DNA from: Agrobacterium tumefaciens_K
GTDB taxonomy: Bacteria; Pseudomonadota; Alphaproteobacteria; Rhizobiales; Rhizobiaceae
Length of the DNA stretch: 64,000 bases
Reading direction: 5' to 3'
Assembly: GCF_031801495.1 (NCBI RefSeq)
Contig: NZ_JAOEGC010000002.1
Location: 1,178,001-1,242,000, forward strand
This document shows, in pieces, positions 1 through 8,553 of the stretch. Both the position numbers and the translations under genes were made by a program. The number at the start of each line of letters is the position of its first letter. The first letter of the stretch is position 1. Below the pieces are notes generated by a model. The model ran no database searches. It was given only the letters and a program-made list of their open reading frames with translations, and had not been told where the DNA came from.

Positions 1-389
1 GCGTTGCTTTTGCAAATTTCACCCGTTCATCGTGGTTGAGCATAACGGTTGCGGAAAAGGGCGGCGTGATCGCGGGCTGGGCGGGACGCGAACGGTTTGA
101 CGACAAGATCTCCGATTTCTGGATCGATCCTGATTTTCAGCGCCGGGGTGTCGGAAGCCGGTTGCTGGCTGAAATCGAAAGCCAGATCATCGAAAAGGGT
201 TTTGAGGCTGCAATGTTGGAAACCCACGCGCAGAACGAACCCGCCGTGGCCTTCTTCCGCCATCACGGTTACAGCATTGGCTGGTTATCCGTATCTTATG
301 CGCCCAAGCTTGATCGAGACGTGCAGTCGGTGGGCCTTCAGAAGCAGCTCATTGAGATCGACACCGGCACTTACGGTCCTGAGTTCTAG
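1..389 (+). CDS. GNAT family N-acetyltransferase, 5'-truncated by window edge
   Basis: The frame beginning at base 3 is open from the left edge to the TAG at 387-389, so the gene starts outside the window. A TTG at 36 could serve as a start, but the open frame continues upstream of it with protein-like sequence, so truncation is the simpler reading. The visible part carries the GNAT acetyl-CoA loop QRRGVGSRLL, followed by a helix and the typical NEPAVAFFRHHGY segment near the end. GNAT proteins move an acetyl group from acetyl-CoA to an amine; the substrate here cannot be told. The stop overlaps the stop of the convergent DUF1294 gene by 4 bases. Confidence 0.85.
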   Translation, partial: VAFANFTRSSWLSITVAEKGGVIAGWAGRERFDDKISDFWIDPDFQRRGVGSRLLAEIESQIIEKGFEAAMLETHAQNEPAVAFFRHHGYSIGWLSVSYAPKLDRDVQSVGLQKQLIEIDTGTYGPEF

Positions 390-676
390 CGAACCAGCCA
401 GCCGGACATGATGGCCAGCGATATCAAAACGCCCGCATGCAGCACGATGATCGATATGAGAATGCTGCAGAAGGGCTCCTTGCGCGTCTTGTGACGCAGC
501 AGGCGTTGGGCGCAAACGGCTCCGGCACTTCCGCCGATGAAGGCAAGCCATAGCAGGGTGCTTTCCCGTATTCGCCAGCCACCTTTTCGGGCCGCTTCCT
601 TGTCCCACCAGTAGACGCAGAAGACAAGCAGGTTGAATGTAAGGTAGGCCGCGAGGCAGAGGGTGAGCGTCGTCAT
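386..676 (-). CDS. DUF1294 family small membrane protein
   Basis: A 96-residue protein. It begins with a hydrophobic segment (about residues 4-22), then a short positively charged stretch containing WWDKEAARKGGWRIRE, then further hydrophobic segments with GGSAGAVCAQRLLRHKTRK between them. This layout and the K-A-A-R-x-G-x-W-R-I-x-E core are those of DUF1294, a family of small inner-membrane proteins of unknown function. The ATG at 676 gives the family's usual short length; a much longer open frame upstream lies antisense to gatB and is not expected to be translated. It is convergent with the GNAT gene on its left. Confidence 0.8.
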   Translation of the reverse strand: MTTLTLCLAAYLTFNLLVFCVYWWDKEAARKGGWRIRESTLLWLAFIGGSAGAVCAQRLLRHKTRKEPFCSILISIIVLHAGVLISLAIMSGWLVR

Positions 677-829
677 GATCGCTATTGACGCCTGGAACCG
701 TAAAAGAGTGGTATTCAATCGGGCGTAATACTGGATGTCGCATGCTTCGATGGCGCAAGATGTCTTGCGCCATGGGGCCAATTGCTCTACCTCACCACTG
801 ACAGAAATTCCGTATTCCGTGAGCTTGAT

Positions 830-2332
830 ATGACCCTTGTAGACGTGCGCACACCCGACCCGAAACGCTTCATTCCCGGCGCGACCGGCGATTGGGAGAT
901 CGTCATCGGCATGGAGGTGCATGCGCAGGTTCTCTCCAATTCCAAGCTGTTCTCCGGCGCTTCCACCACTTTTGGCAATGCGCCGAACGCCAACGTGTCG
1001 CTGGTTGATGCCGCCATGCCCGGCATGCTGCCGGTCATCAACGAGGAATGCGTCAGGCAGGCGGTTCGCACCGGTCTCGGTCTGAAGGCGAAGATCAACA
1101 ACCGTTCGATCTTCGACCGCAAGAACTATTTCTATCCGGACCTGCCGCAGGGCTACCAGATTTCGCAGTTCAAGGATCCGATCGTCGGTGAGGGTACCAT
1201 CACCATTTCGCTCGGTCCCGACCGCCAGGGCAATTTCGAGGACATCGAAATCGGCATCGAGCGCCTGCATCTGGAGCAGGACGCTGGCAAGTCCATGCAC
1301 GACCAGCATCCCACCATGTCGTTCGTGGACCTGAACCGTTCGGGCGTTGCACTGATGGAAATCGTGTCGAAGCCCGACATGCGTTCGTCGGATGAGGCGA
1401 AGGCCTATCTCACCAAGCTGCGCTCCATCGTGCGGTATCTCGGCACTTGCGACGGCAACATGGACGAAGGCTCCATGCGCGCCGACGTGAACGTCTCCGT
1501 GCGCAAGCCGGGCGGCGAATTCGGTACACGTTGCGAAATCAAGAACGTCAACTCGATCCGTTTCGTCGGCCAGGCCATTGAATACGAAGCCCGTCGCCAA
1601 ATCGCCATTCTGGAAGACGGCGGAGTGATCGATCAGGAAACGCGCCTGTTCGATCCGGGCAAGGGTGAGACGCGTTCCATGCGCTCCAAGGAAGATGCGC
1701 ATGACTACCGCTATTTCCCCGATCCGGACCTGCTGCCGCTGGAGTTCGATGATGCTTTCGTGGAAGCGCTGAAGACCGATCTGCCGGAGTTGCCTGACGA
1801 CAAGAAGGCACGCTTCGTGGCTGACCTCGGACTGTCGGTCTACGATGCATCGATCCTCGTTTCGGAAAAGGCGATTGCGGATTATTACGAGGCTGTCGCT
1901 GCCGGACGCGATCCGAAGGCTGCCGCCAACTGGGTCATCAACGACCTGCTCGGCGCGCTGAACAAATTCGGCAAGGACATTGAGACGACACCGGTTTCGC
2001 CGGAGCAGCTCGGTGGCATCATCGACCTCATCAAGGCCGAAACCATCTCGGGCAAGATCGCCAAGGACCTGTTCGAAATCATCTGGAACGAAGGCGGTAA
2101 CCCGGCCGAGATCGTAGAAAGCCGCGGCATGAAGCAGGTGACCGACACCGGCGCCATCGAAAAGGCCGTTGATGAGATCATCGCAGCCAATCCGGATCAG
2201 GTCGAGAAGGTCAAGGCAAAGCCGACGCTGGCTGGCTGGTTCGTCGGTCAGGTCATGAAATCGACAGGCGGTAAGGCCAACCCGCAGGCCGTTCAGGCGC
2301 TGGTCAAGGCCAAGCTCGGCATTGAGGAATAA
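830..2332 (+). CDS. gatB: Aspartyl/glutamyl-tRNA amidotransferase subunit B
   Basis: 500 residues, the normal length for GatB. The subunit recognises misacylated Glu-tRNA(Gln) or Asp-tRNA(Asn) and phosphorylates the side chain so that GatA-derived ammonia can amidate it; it works in the cytoplasmic GatCAB complex. Diagnostic sequence includes GMEVHAQV at residues 27-34, LEQDAGKS, the RSMRSKEDAHDYRYFPDPDL region, and a C-terminal helical YqeY-like domain ending LVKAKLGIEE. ATG 830 was chosen over an in-frame TTG at 782 because the family starts close to the DWEIVIGMEVH motif. gatC and gatA are not in the window and may lie to the left. A terminator follows directly. Confidence 0.96.
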   Translation: MTLVDVRTPDPKRFIPGATGDWEIVIGMEVHAQVLSNSKLFSGASTTFGNAPNANVSLVDAAMPGMLPVINEECVRQAVRTGLGLKAKINNRSIFDRKNYFYPDLPQGYQISQFKDPIVGEGTITISLGPDRQGNFEDIEIGIERLHLEQDAGKSMHDQHPTMSFVDLNRSGVALMEIVSKPDMRSSDEAKAYLTKLRSIVRYLGTCDGNMDEGSMRADVNVSVRKPGGEFGTRCEIKNVNSIRFVGQAIEYEARRQIAILEDGGVIDQETRLFDPGKGETRSMRSKEDAHDYRYFPDPDLLPLEFDDAFVEALKTDLPELPDDKKARFVADLGLSVYDASILVSEKAIADYYEAVAAGRDPKAAANWVINDLLGALNKFGKDIETTPVSPEQLGGIIDLIKAETISGKIAKDLFEIIWNEGGNPAEIVESRGMKQVTDTGAIEKAVDEIIAANPDQVEKVKAKPTLAGWFVGQVMKSTGGKANPQAVQALVKAKLGIEE

Positions 2333-2352
2333 GCATCGCTGAGGCGGTGGTG

Positions 2353-2384
2353 GGCCGGGACCGGAAACGGTACCCGGCCTTTTT
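2353..2384 (+). terminator. Rho-independent terminator after gatB
   Basis: GGCCGGG and CCCGGCC arms enclose a loop with a second short CC/GG pairing, followed by five Ts. It lies 20 bases after the gatB stop. It also argues against the longer GTG-started version (2347) of the next gene, because that reading would run through the terminator. Confidence 0.85.
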
Positions 2385-2403
2385 ATTTGAAGAAGAGGAC
2401 AGC

Positions 2404-2904
2404 ATGGTGTTTTTCATTCGTACCGCCAGCGAGCGCGATATCGAGCCGGTTCGCGAACTTCTCGATAAAACATGGCATGCCACCTATGACGACATCTACG
2501 GTGCGGAAAACGTCGGCAAGATGATCGCAAGCTGGCATTCGCTGCAGGCCATGAAGGACCGTATCCACAAGAAGGGTGGCGAGTTTCTGGTGGCCGACGA
2601 CGGCAAGCGCATTGCCGGCATGGGCTATGCCGCCATGTCCACCAAGATGACCAAGACGGCGCTGCTTTATCAGCTCTACGTCGCGCCGGAATTCCAGCGT
2701 CAGGGCATCGGTCGCGATATTTTTGCCGAACTCGAAACCTGCTTTCCATCCGCTGAAATCATGCGTCTTGAGGTCGAGCCCAAAAATACTGTCGCAATCT
2801 CCTTTTATGAAGGCGTCGGTTTTGTCGAGGTGGACCGAATCGACCGGATGGCCGGCGTCGAGGGGTTGCCTGGCATCGTGATGGAAAAGAGCCTGCCGAA
2901 ATGA
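2404..2904 (+). CDS. GNAT family N-acetyltransferase
   Basis: 166 residues. The acetyl-CoA binding loop is QRQGIG at residues 98-103, preceded by the beta-4 strand LLYQLYVAPEF and followed by the helix and NTVAISFYEGVGF of motif B. The ATG at 2404 sits behind a purine-rich GAAGAGGA ribosome site and after the gatB terminator, so it is preferred to the GTG at 2347. The stop codon overlaps the next gene in an ATGA arrangement, indicating translational coupling of two acetyltransferases. The substrate is unknown; the family acts on amines ranging from protein N-termini to small molecules. Confidence 0.88.
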   Translation: MVFFIRTASERDIEPVRELLDKTWHATYDDIYGAENVGKMIASWHSLQAMKDRIHKKGGEFLVADDGKRIAGMGYAAMSTKMTKTALLYQLYVAPEFQRQGIGRDIFAELETCFPSAEIMRLEVEPKNTVAISFYEGVGFVEVDRIDRMAGVEGLPGIVMEKSLPK

Positions 2905-3374
2905 ACGCAACCGCCGAAAGTCTACTCATCCGCCAGGCCCGTGAGACTGATGTTCCTGCACTGACCGCGATCTATGCTGCCGATGAGATCGGCGCGCATG
3001 GTGATACGGCCGATGAGTCGGCGCTTGGCGATTATCTCGCAGCCTTTCGGGCCATCGAGGCATCGCCCAACGAAACGCTCTATGTTGCAGAGCTGGGCGG
3101 CGCTGTCGTGGGTACCTTCCAGACGGCGATCCTGACGAAACTCATCGGGCGAGGGGCAGTGTCGATGGTGATCGAGGCTGTGCAGACGCGCGCCGATATG
3201 CGCAGCCGCGGCATAGGCGCGGCGATGATCCAGTACTGCCTTGAAGAGGCTCGGGCGAAGGGTTTCAAGACCGTTCAGCTGACCTCCAATGTGGCGCGTC
3301 TGGATGCTCATCGATTCTACGAACGGCTTGGTTTTGAAAAGCGGCATTTCGGTTTCAGGATGAAGCTGAAATAG
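2901..3374 (+). CDS. GNAT family N-acetyltransferase (second of a coupled pair)
   Basis: 157 residues, starting inside the previous gene's stop (ATGA). The acetyl-CoA loop RSRGIG is at residues 101-106, with the preceding strand VSMVIEAVQTRADM and a C-terminal DAHRFYERLGFEKR motif typical of GNAT proteins. Only low similarity to its upstream neighbour is visible outside these motifs, so this is a pair of distinct family members rather than a recent duplication. The substrate is not identifiable. Confidence 0.88.
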   Translation: MNATAESLLIRQARETDVPALTAIYAADEIGAHGDTADESALGDYLAAFRAIEASPNETLYVAELGGAVVGTFQTAILTKLIGRGAVSMVIEAVQTRADMRSRGIGAAMIQYCLEEARAKGFKTVQLTSNVARLDAHRFYERLGFEKRHFGFRMKLK

Positions 3375-3479
3375 CGTTTGCAACGCGGGAAATGCTGGAC
3401 AATCCGTACGCATGGCGGCATAAGCTTTTGGCGGTGCAGGCGTGAAAACCTTAGCATCTACAAGCCCGAGGAACGCATT

Positions 3480-3878
3480 ATGAAGACTCTCCTGACGCAA
3501 ATCTTCACCTGGTGGAATGGCCAGACGATCGGAACACGGTTTCATACCTGGCGTTTCGGCAAGAAGGTAGGGCAGGACGAGTTCGGCAACACCTATTACG
3601 AAGGTGGTACGACCTCCTGGGGCATGCCGCGCCGTTGGGTGATCTATAACGGTTACGCCGAAGCGTCTGCCATTCCTCCGGGCTGGCACGGCTGGATGCA
3701 CTACCGCACCGATACTCCGCCAAGCCAGGAAGACTACGTTGCACGCGAGTGGCAGAAGCCGCACCAGCCGAACCTGACTGGCTCTTCCAAGGCATACCGC
3801 CCGAAGGGTTCGCTTGCTGTCGCTGGCGAACGTCCCCGTGTGACCGGCGACTACGACGCCTGGACCCCCGGAAACTGA
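3480..3878 (+). CDS. NADH:ubiquinone oxidoreductase NDUFA12-family accessory subunit
   Basis: 132 residues. The conserved core contains FGKKVGQDEFGNTYYEG, then PRRWVIYNGYAEASAIPPGW and HGWMHY, which are the marks of the NDUFA12/B17.2 family. In alphaproteobacteria and mitochondria this is an accessory subunit on the peripheral arm of respiratory complex I. The start ATG 3480 gives the family length; an in-frame ATG at 3378 would add 34 unlike residues. The gene is not next to a nuo operon, as is usual in this order. It precedes a DUF2155 gene on the same strand. Confidence 0.9.
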   Translation: MKTLLTQIFTWWNGQTIGTRFHTWRFGKKVGQDEFGNTYYEGGTTSWGMPRRWVIYNGYAEASAIPPGWHGWMHYRTDTPPSQEDYVAREWQKPHQPNLTGSSKAYRPKGSLAVAGERPRVTGDYDAWTPGN

Positions 3879-3957
3879 TTTCCGTTTCAGGCGACATGCT
3901 TTCGTTATGTCGCATTTGAAACCCTTGTCGCCACCCGTTTTCGCCACATTCCGCCAT

Positions 3958-4012
3958 TAGAGCATTTTCAGGAAAAGTGGTAACGGGTTTTCCGCCCGGA
4001 AATGCGCAAAAA
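3958..4012. repeat. Rhizobiales-type intergenic palindromic repeat
   Basis: Two nested inverted repeats are visible: GCATTT pairs with AAATGC, and inside it GGAAAA pairs with TTTTCC around a GTGGTAACGGG loop. The wording AGCATTTTCAGGAAAAGTGG is of the kind found in many copies between genes in Rhizobium, Agrobacterium and Brucella genomes. The copy number cannot be judged from one window. Confidence 0.6.
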
Positions 4013-4065
4013 TTCCGTTGATCCGGTCGAAGTGACGACGCAAGATTTTTTTGGAGACAGGTCGT

Positions 4066-4503
4066 ATGAGCAAAATCACGCAGGTTCGTTCTTTGCGTGC
4101 GCTGGCAGTTTCTCTGCTGGCAATTGCCTCAACGGCGGTGTTCGTCTCGCCAGCGCCCGCCGCCCGATTGGAAAACAAGGTGGCCGTTTTCTCCGGCATC
4201 GACAAGATCACCGGGCGCATCACCTCATTCGACGTTTACATCGACGAGACGGTGCAATTCGGCGCATTGCAGGTGACGCCAAAGGTCTGCTATTCCCGCG
4301 ACCAGACCGAAGCCCAGAAGATTAACGCGTTCATCGAGGTCGATGAAATCACGCTTGATCGCAAGATCCGTCGCATTTTCACCGGCTGGATGTTTGCCGA
4401 TAGCCCCGGCCTCAACGCCGTGGAGCACCCGATTTATGACGTCTGGTTGACCGGTTGCAAGCAGGACTCGGAAGTGCCTGCTCCCTCTACGGCAAGCAAC
4501 TGA
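4066..4503 (+). CDS. DUF2155 domain secreted protein
   Basis: 145 residues. Residues 1-33 form a Sec signal peptide (RSLRALAVSLLAIASTAVF then a likely cut near APA-AR). The mature part shows the DUF2155 core: VAVFSGIDKITGRI, VQFGALQVTPKVCYSRD, a central FIEVDEI, and IFTGWMFADSPGLNAVEHPIYDVWL with a final Cys. Two cysteines (in KVCYS and LTGCK) could form a disulphide. The family is periplasmic, alphaproteobacterial and of unknown function. The start at 4066 has GGAGA upstream. It converges on the aat operon across a small palindrome. Confidence 0.88.
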   Translation: MSKITQVRSLRALAVSLLAIASTAVFVSPAPAARLENKVAVFSGIDKITGRITSFDVYIDETVQFGALQVTPKVCYSRDQTEAQKINAFIEVDEITLDRKIRRIFTGWMFADSPGLNAVEHPIYDVWLTGCKQDSEVPAPSTASN

Positions 4504-4505
4504 CC

Positions 4506-4538
4506 TAGAGCGATTCCATTTAACAAGGAAACGCTCTA
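4506..4538. repeat. Small intergenic palindrome between convergent genes
   Basis: TAGAGCG (4506-4512) and CGCTCTA (4532-4538) are perfect inverted arms, with an inner TTCC/GGAA pair. There is no T-run, so it is not a classical terminator. It resembles the short AGAGCG-type dispersed repeats of Rhizobiaceae and may still stop transcription from both converging genes. Confidence 0.5.
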
Positions 4539-4555
4539 ACGGAAACTCTGAAAAT

Positions 4556-5167
4556 TCAGAACTGCAGACTTGGCCGATTGACCGCTGCCTCGAGCATCTT
4601 CACGTATTCAGCTTTGGGAACGTCAATCGCACCGAACGTCTTCAGATGATCCGTCGTAAATTGCGTGTCGAGCAGGGTGAACCCCTTTGCTCGCAGGCGG
4701 GCGACCAGATGGACGAGGCAGATCTTCGACGCGTTGGTGCGGCGCGAGAACATGCTTTCCCCAAAAAATGCCGAGCCAAGAGACACACCGTACAGGCCGC
4801 CGACGAGCGCGTCGCCCTCCCACGCCTCGACACTATGGGCGTGGCCGATCTGATGCAATTGCGTATAGAGATTGCGGATCGTCCTGTTGATCCACGTGCT
4901 TGGCCTATCGGGCGCTTCTTCCGCGCAACCCGCCATCACGCCGATGAAATCGGTATCGAACCGGATATCAAACGGCTGTTTGCGGATGGCTTTGCCGAGG
5001 CTTTTGGAAACGTGGAAATCGTCGAGCGGGATGATGCCCCGCATTTCCGGCTCGACCCAGAAAAGCTCCGGGTCGTCTGCCGAATCAGCCATCGGAAACA
5101 GGCCGACCGAATAGGCGCGAAGCAGAATATCGACGGTGATGTCGTTATTTCTGCCGCGCCGTCCCAT
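4556..5167 (-). CDS. aat: Leucyl/phenylalanyl-tRNA--protein transferase
   Basis: 203 residues, the usual size. The enzyme adds Leu or Phe from aminoacyl-tRNA to proteins with N-terminal Arg or Lys, producing primary N-degrons for ClpS-ClpA, and both of those are encoded near 43-46 kb. Visible family signatures are AYSVGLFPM, ELFWVEPEMRGIIPL, the FFGESMF motif at residues 134-140, and LLDTQFTTDHLKTFGA. It is the last gene of an aroQ-accB-accC-aat run; only 2 bases separate it from the accC stop, so translation is probably coupled. Confidence 0.96.
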   Translation of the reverse strand: MGRRGRNNDITVDILLRAYSVGLFPMADSADDPELFWVEPEMRGIIPLDDFHVSKSLGKAIRKQPFDIRFDTDFIGVMAGCAEEAPDRPSTWINRTIRNLYTQLHQIGHAHSVEAWEGDALVGGLYGVSLGSAFFGESMFSRRTNASKICLVHLVARLRAKGFTLLDTQFTTDHLKTFGAIDVPKAEYVKMLEAAVNRPSLQF

Positions 5168-5169
5168 TC

Positions 5170-6513
5170 TTAGTGTGCGTCACCGGCCAGATATTTTTCC
5201 AGCCAGTGAATGTCGTATTCGCCCTTCAGGATGTCTTCGTTCTGCAGAAGATCCTGGAACAGCGGCAGCGTAGTCTTGATGCCGTCGACGACGAACTCGT
5301 CCAGCGCGCGGCGCAGACGACGGATGCACTCGTCACGGTCGCGACCGTGAACGATCAGCTTGCCGATCATGCTGTCGTAATAAGGCGGGATCTTGTAGCC
5401 CTGATAGGCGCCTGAATCCACGCGCACGCCGAGGCCGCCGGGCGTATGGAAATAGGTGAGGGTCCCGGGAGAAGGCACGAAGGTGCGCGGATCTTCCGCA
5501 TTGATACGGCATTCGATGGCGTGGCCATGGAATTCGATATCCGCCTGCGTGACCGACAAGCCCTGACCAGAAGCGACGCGAATCTGCTCCTGCACCAGGT
5601 CCATGCCGGTGATGGCTTCTGTCACGGGATGCTCCACCTGAAGACGGGTGTTCATTTCGATGAAATAGAACTCGCCGTTTTCGTAGAGGAATTCGATCGT
5701 GCCTGCACCGCGGTACTTCAGCTTGCGCATGGCACTGGCGCAGATTTCGCCGATTTCCATGCGTTGCTCAACGGTCAGTGCCGGAGAGTTGGCCTCTTCC
5801 AGAACCTTCTGGTGGCGGCGCTGCAGTGAGCAATCGCGTTCGCCGAGATGAACCGCATTGCCTTCGCCATCGCCGAAAACCTGCACTTCGATGTGCCGCG
5901 GCTTGCCGAGGTACTTTTCCATGTAAACGGCGTCGTTGCCGAAAGCGGCAGCCGCTTCCGAACGGGCCGTATTCACGGCTTCCTCGAGGTCAGCTTCGGT
6001 CTTGGCGACCTTCATACCGCGACCACCACCGCCAGCCGTTGCCTTGATCAGAACCGGAAAACCGATCTGTCGGGCAATTTCCAGCGCGTTTTCAGGCTTC
6101 ACTTCGCCATCGGAGCCCGGAACGACGGGAATACCGAGTTCCATAGCCGTCTGCTTGGCGGTGATCTTGTCGCCCATGATGCGGATATGCTCGGCGGTCG
6201 GCCCGATGAAGGTAATGCCGTGTGCATCGAGAATATCGGCGAACTTGGCGTTTTCCGACAGGAAACCGTAGCCTGGGTGAACCGCATCGGCACCGGTGAT
6301 CTCGCAGGCTGCGACGATCTGGTGGATGTTGAGGTAGCTGTCACGCGACGGCGGCGGGCCGATGCACACGCTTTCGTCGGCCAGACGAACATGCATGGCG
6401 TCCGCGTCGGCCGTGGAATGCACGGCAACGGTGGGGATGCCAAGCTCCTTCGCAGCGCGCAGCACTCGAAGGGCGATTTCGCCGCGGTTGGCTATGAGGA
6501 TCTTCGAAACCAT
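5170..6513 (-). CDS. accC: Acetyl-CoA carboxylase, biotin carboxylase subunit
   Basis: 447 residues, the family length. It carboxylates biotin on AccB using ATP and bicarbonate, the first half-reaction of malonyl-CoA synthesis. The N-terminal domain begins ILIANRGEIALRVLRAAKELG; the ATP-grasp domain has KATAGGGGRGMKVA (nucleotide loop), HIEVQVFGDGEGN and GERDCSLQRRHQK; the catalytic stretch FIEMNTRLQVEHPVTE is intact; the C-terminal domain has AIECRINAEDP. It lies 12 bases downstream of accB and shares its operon. Confidence 0.97.
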   Translation of the reverse strand: MVSKILIANRGEIALRVLRAAKELGIPTVAVHSTADADAMHVRLADESVCIGPPPSRDSYLNIHQIVAACEITGADAVHPGYGFLSENAKFADILDAHGITFIGPTAEHIRIMGDKITAKQTAMELGIPVVPGSDGEVKPENALEIARQIGFPVLIKATAGGGGRGMKVAKTEADLEEAVNTARSEAAAAFGNDAVYMEKYLGKPRHIEVQVFGDGEGNAVHLGERDCSLQRRHQKVLEEANSPALTVEQRMEIGEICASAMRKLKYRGAGTIEFLYENGEFYFIEMNTRLQVEHPVTEAITGMDLVQEQIRVASGQGLSVTQADIEFHGHAIECRINAEDPRTFVPSPGTLTYFHTPGGLGVRVDSGAYQGYKIPPYYDSMIGKLIVHGRDRDECIRRLRRALDEFVVDGIKTTLPLFQDLLQNEDILKGEYDIHWLEKYLAGDAH

Positions 6514-6525
6514 GGTGGACCGCCT

Positions 6526-7014
6526 TTATTCGATGACCACGAGGGCTTCGCCATACTCCACGGGCTGTGCGTCGTTGACGATGATCTCCACCACCTTGCC
6601 GGACTTCGGAGCCGGGATCTGGTTCATGGTCTTCATCGCTTCGACGATGAGAAGCGTCTGGCCTTCCTTGACGGTGGCGCCGACTTCGATGAACGGACGC
6701 GCGCCCGGGGCAGGCGACAGGTAGACCGTGCCGACCATTGGCGAGGTCACGGTGTTGGCCGGGTTGCGGGCAGGGACAGCAGGTGCTGCTGCCGGCGCCG
6801 CAGGCGCTGCGACAGCGGCAGGCGCGGCCAGCGGAGCTGCCGGAGCATATGCTGCGGGAGGAGCAGCGTAGACCGTTGTGGGTGGCGCAGAACGGGAAAC
6901 GCGAATGCGCAGGTCGTCCTGCTCGACTTCGATCTCGGAAAGGTCGGTGTCGTTGAGGATGTTCGCGAGTTCGCGGATCAGTTCCTTGTCGATACCGTTT
7001 TTCTTTTCAGACAT
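6526..7014 (-). CDS. accB: Acetyl-CoA carboxylase, biotin carboxyl carrier protein
   Basis: 162 residues. Residues 1-40 are a helical N-terminal region, 42-83 an Ala/Pro linker, and 87-162 the biotinyl domain with the biotinylated Lys128 in EAMKTMNQI. The common sequence has Met after the lysine (EAMKMMN); Thr here is a conservative variant. The linker is nearly pure Ala and Pro, as expected for a swinging arm. It lies between aroQ (27 bases upstream) and accC. Confidence 0.96.
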   Translation of the reverse strand: MSEKKNGIDKELIRELANILNDTDLSEIEVEQDDLRIRVSRSAPPTTVYAAPPAAYAPAAPLAAPAAVAAPAAPAAAPAVPARNPANTVTSPMVGTVYLSPAPGARPFIEVGATVKEGQTLLIVEAMKTMNQIPAPKSGKVVEIIVNDAQPVEYGEALVVIE

Positions 7015-7041
7015 GACAAACCCTATTCTGATTGTTTCTTT

Positions 7042-7479
7042 TTATGCCGTGATATTCTTCAGCGCGTTGAGCGCCATGATGTAGCCGTATGGCCCGAAAC
7101 CGCACACCATTCCTTTGGCTGCGGGGGCAATCATCGACTTGTGACGGAATTCCTCGCGGGCGTGAATGTTGGAAATGTGTACTTCCACCACGGGAACTGA
7201 GATGGCGCGAATGGCGTCGTGCAATGCAATCGACGTATGGCCATAAGCGCCGGGGTTGATGACGACACCGACCGCGCGATCTCCCGCTTCATGCAGAAGG
7301 TCGACCAGCGCGCCCTCGTGATTGGACTGATGGCATTCGACGGAAAAACCGAGTTCTTCGCCGGCCTTGATGCAGTCGTTTTCGATGTCCTTCAGCGTTT
7401 TGCCGCCGTAAATACCCGGCTCCCGCTTTCCCAACATGTTGAGATTGGGTCCGTTGAGGACGAAGATCGTGTTGCTCAT
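7042..7479 (-). CDS. aroQ: 3-dehydroquinate dehydratase, type II
   Basis: 145 residues. The dodecameric type II enzyme dehydrates 3-dehydroquinate to 3-dehydroshikimate in the shikimate pathway. The hallmark FVLNGPNLNMLGKREP start, the catalytic Tyr24 in PGIYGG, the CHQSNHEGALVDLLHEA active-site segment, and VEVHISNIHAREEFR are all present. ATG 7479 was chosen because the family begins directly before the VLNGPNLN strand. It is first in the run leading into accBC; aroQ-accB-accC linkage is common in bacteria. Confidence 0.96.
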   Translation of the reverse strand: MSNTIFVLNGPNLNMLGKREPGIYGGKTLKDIENDCIKAGEELGFSVECHQSNHEGALVDLLHEAGDRAVGVVINPGAYGHTSIALHDAIRAISVPVVEVHISNIHAREEFRHKSMIAPAAKGMVCGFGPYGYIMALNALKNITA

Positions 7480-7604
7480 TCGTGGTTCCACAAGAAAATC
7501 AGCGACACCTATAGACTGCACAGCTTCGAAGGAAAAGCCCCCGGACGCCGTAAAGCGCCGGGTTGTCCGGCAACTTCAGGGTTTATGCAGAGGCTTTTGA
7601 TAAA

Positions 7605-8372
7605 TCAGGAGCAGGTGGCCTTGCCGCAGGTGCGCATGTTGGCGATCTTCTCTTTCAGCGGGGCTGCGCCGACGGCGCCGAAGACCGCTTCCGTACCAAC
7701 GATGTAGGAGGGCGTTCCGGTGATGCCGAGATTGTTCGCGAGCTGGTAGGCTTCCTGTACCTGCGCATCGTTGGGGTTCTCTTCCATCGACTTGCGGATA
7801 TCCGCTTCCTTGATGCCGAGAGAGGTCGCAACTTCCATGGCGCTTTCTTCATTGGCGCGTCCGCGTGCGCCAAGCAGGGTGCGCTGGAACTCCGGATATT
7901 TTTCCGGAGAGAGAAGTTTCACTGCATTCGAGACCCGGTGGGCAGCAACCGATTCCGGTCCGAGAATAGGGAATTCCTTCAGGACGACACGCACGTTCTT
8001 GTCGGACTTGATGATGTTGTCCATGTCGCTCATGGCGCGTTTGCAGTAACCGCAATTGTAATCGAAAAACTCGACCAGAGTGACGTCGCCATCCGGATTG
8101 CCGAGCGCGAGATCGTATTTCGATTCGAAAAGGGCTTTCTGGTTGTCGGCAACCGCTTCCGATGCCTTCGCGTTGCGCGCTGCATATTGCTTGCGCTCCA
8201 GCGCGTCCTGCACCTCAAGCATGATCTCCGGGTTTTCGATCAGATACTGTTTGATGAATTCGCCCATTTCCTTCTTCTGCCGGTCATCGAGCGCGTGCGC
8301 AGGCTGGAAGGCAAAAACGGTCGAAAGGGCCGTGATGCTGGCGAAAACGGTTGAACGGAGAAAGTGCGCCAT
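7605..8372 (-). CDS. DsbA family thiol-disulphide oxidoreductase (Com1-like)
   Basis: 255 residues from the Met at 8372 (further ATGs at 8384 and 8387 are possible). A signal peptide covers about residues 1-27 (LRSTVFASITALSTVFAF, cut near AHA). A helical stretch is followed by a thioredoxin fold with active-site CGYC at residues 107-110 in FFDYNCGYC and a cis-proline loop TGTPSYIVG. It probably oxidises or isomerises disulphides of secreted proteins in the periplasm. Two further cysteines sit at the very C-terminus (TCGKATCS). It is transcribed away from the aminotransferase on its right. Confidence 0.88.
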   Translation of the reverse strand: MAHFLRSTVFASITALSTVFAFQPAHALDDRQKKEMGEFIKQYLIENPEIMLEVQDALERKQYAARNAKASEAVADNQKALFESKYDLALGNPDGDVTLVEFFDYNCGYCKRAMSDMDNIIKSDKNVRVVLKEFPILGPESVAAHRVSNAVKLLSPEKYPEFQRTLLGARGRANEESAMEVATSLGIKEADIRKSMEENPNDAQVQEAYQLANNLGITGTPSYIVGTEAVFGAVGAAPLKEKIANMRTCGKATCS

Positions 8373-8553
8373 ATCGGTCCTCATCATGTATGTAGGCGTG
8401 CCACAGGAATATCACAGTCGCACTTACCTTACCTTAAGCCAAATACCATACGGCAAAAATAGTTGTCCTCATTATGATCGCATGATTGTGAAGACTGCGA
8501 TTTTGCGGCAAGTCTCGAAAAACATTTCAGGAAAGAAAACGCCATTGATAACG

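Noticed and set aside
5848..7200. A 450-codon plus-strand frame opposite accC, accB and aroQ
   Set aside because: It crosses three real genes on the minus strand and shows no conserved sequence.
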